This document shows, one piece after another, positions 16,217 through 16,492 of a stretch of DNA of 16,492 bases (the stretch's first letter is position 1; every line of letters starts with the position of its first letter). The position numbers and the translations under genes were made by a program. The notes beneath the pieces were generated by a model, which worked only from the letters and a program-made list of their open reading frames with translations, was not told the DNA's origin and did not search any database. This stretch comes from Hymenopellis radicata. Lineage: Eukaryota; Basidiomycota; Agaricomycetes; Agaricales; Physalacriaceae. The stretch spans positions 1 to 16,492 of the forward strand of contig JADNRX010000995.1 of assembly GCA_015501595.1 (NCBI GenBank), written 5' to 3'.

Positions 16217-16492
16217 GTGTGCTGGGAGTCTGCTGGGAGTCTGGGGCGGTAGACGGTGTCGTCGTGATATGTGGGAGGCGCGGCGACGGATGCTTCGAGG
16301 TCGGCGAGGAGCTCGTCAACGCTGGGGAGCCAGCGCGAGAGTAGGACGTGGTGGAGGAAGTATTCGAGGCAAACATGATGTGATTGGAGATTGGATAATA
16401 AATTGTAGGACGTGTAGAGAATAACCTCAACCGGGAGGATTATCGTCGGGGGGATGTGTTTCTTGCAGAAACGAACGTGTTGTCCGTCGCGC
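16217..16492 (-). pseudogene. Disrupted host gene: N-terminal side, open to the window edge
   Basis: A minus-strand frame without stops covers this whole flank. Its start reads RDGQHVRFCKKHIPPTI, later WLPSVDELLADLEASVAA, PPTYHDDTVYRPRLPADSQ. An alternative frame begins with an ATG at 16375 (MFASNTSSTTSYSRAGSP), but it is low-complexity Ser/Thr/Pro. Neither frame joins directly to MELAID on the other side of foldback copy 2: one is stopped and the other is out of phase, so an intron or a small indel must lie near the insertion. It probably belongs to the same gene as 12973-13585. Product unknown. Confidence 0.4.

Overview
The window looks like nuclear DNA of a basidiomycete fungus, most likely an agaricomycete. 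Reasons: introns of about 50 bp with GT...AG ends, an F-box protein of the type expanded in mushrooms, a Ty1/copia retrotransposon with fungal features, and a transposase-like protein family I associate with agaricomycetes. No prokaryotic features, tRNA, rRNA or CRISPR were seen.

Layout. 1-1945 (+) is the 3' part of a transposase-like gene. Its first visible intron has swollen from 49 to 305 bp by insertion of a 254-bp TA-flanked MITE-like element. A likely 1-nt frameshift at its end hides further coding sequence up to about 2354. 2355-3127 is gene-poor and holds a compact three-hairpin structure and a weak small-gene candidate. 3128-4843 (-) is an F-box/LRR-like gene whose start and end need re-modelling. 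4844-5236 is intergenic.

5237-16492 is a nest of insertions in one minus-strand host gene. A copia element with two 279-bp LTRs (5299-5577 and 12694-12972) sits in the last 18 codons of the host ORF, flanked by the 5-bp duplication AGGGA. Joining the flanks restores a smooth reading frame. The copia element carries gag, protease, integrase, RT and RNase H on the minus strand, but has an in-frame amber stop, two frameshifts and an RNase H deletion, although its LTRs differ at only 3 positions.

The most interesting objects are two nearly identical 2.63-kb foldback elements (6996-9625 inside copia pol; 13586-16216 in the host gene). Each consists of two inverted arms of about 1.1 kb around a 0.41-kb centre, and each is flanked by a different perfect 7-bp target duplication. 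They encode no transposase. They carry inward-facing TATA boxes, a recurrent AAAATGCG motif, an internal inverted copy of the terminal motif, and the same 68-codon ORF in each arm. They appear to be a recently active non-autonomous DNA transposon family that I cannot assign to a named superfamily. All matches were found by reading; no alignment or database search was run.
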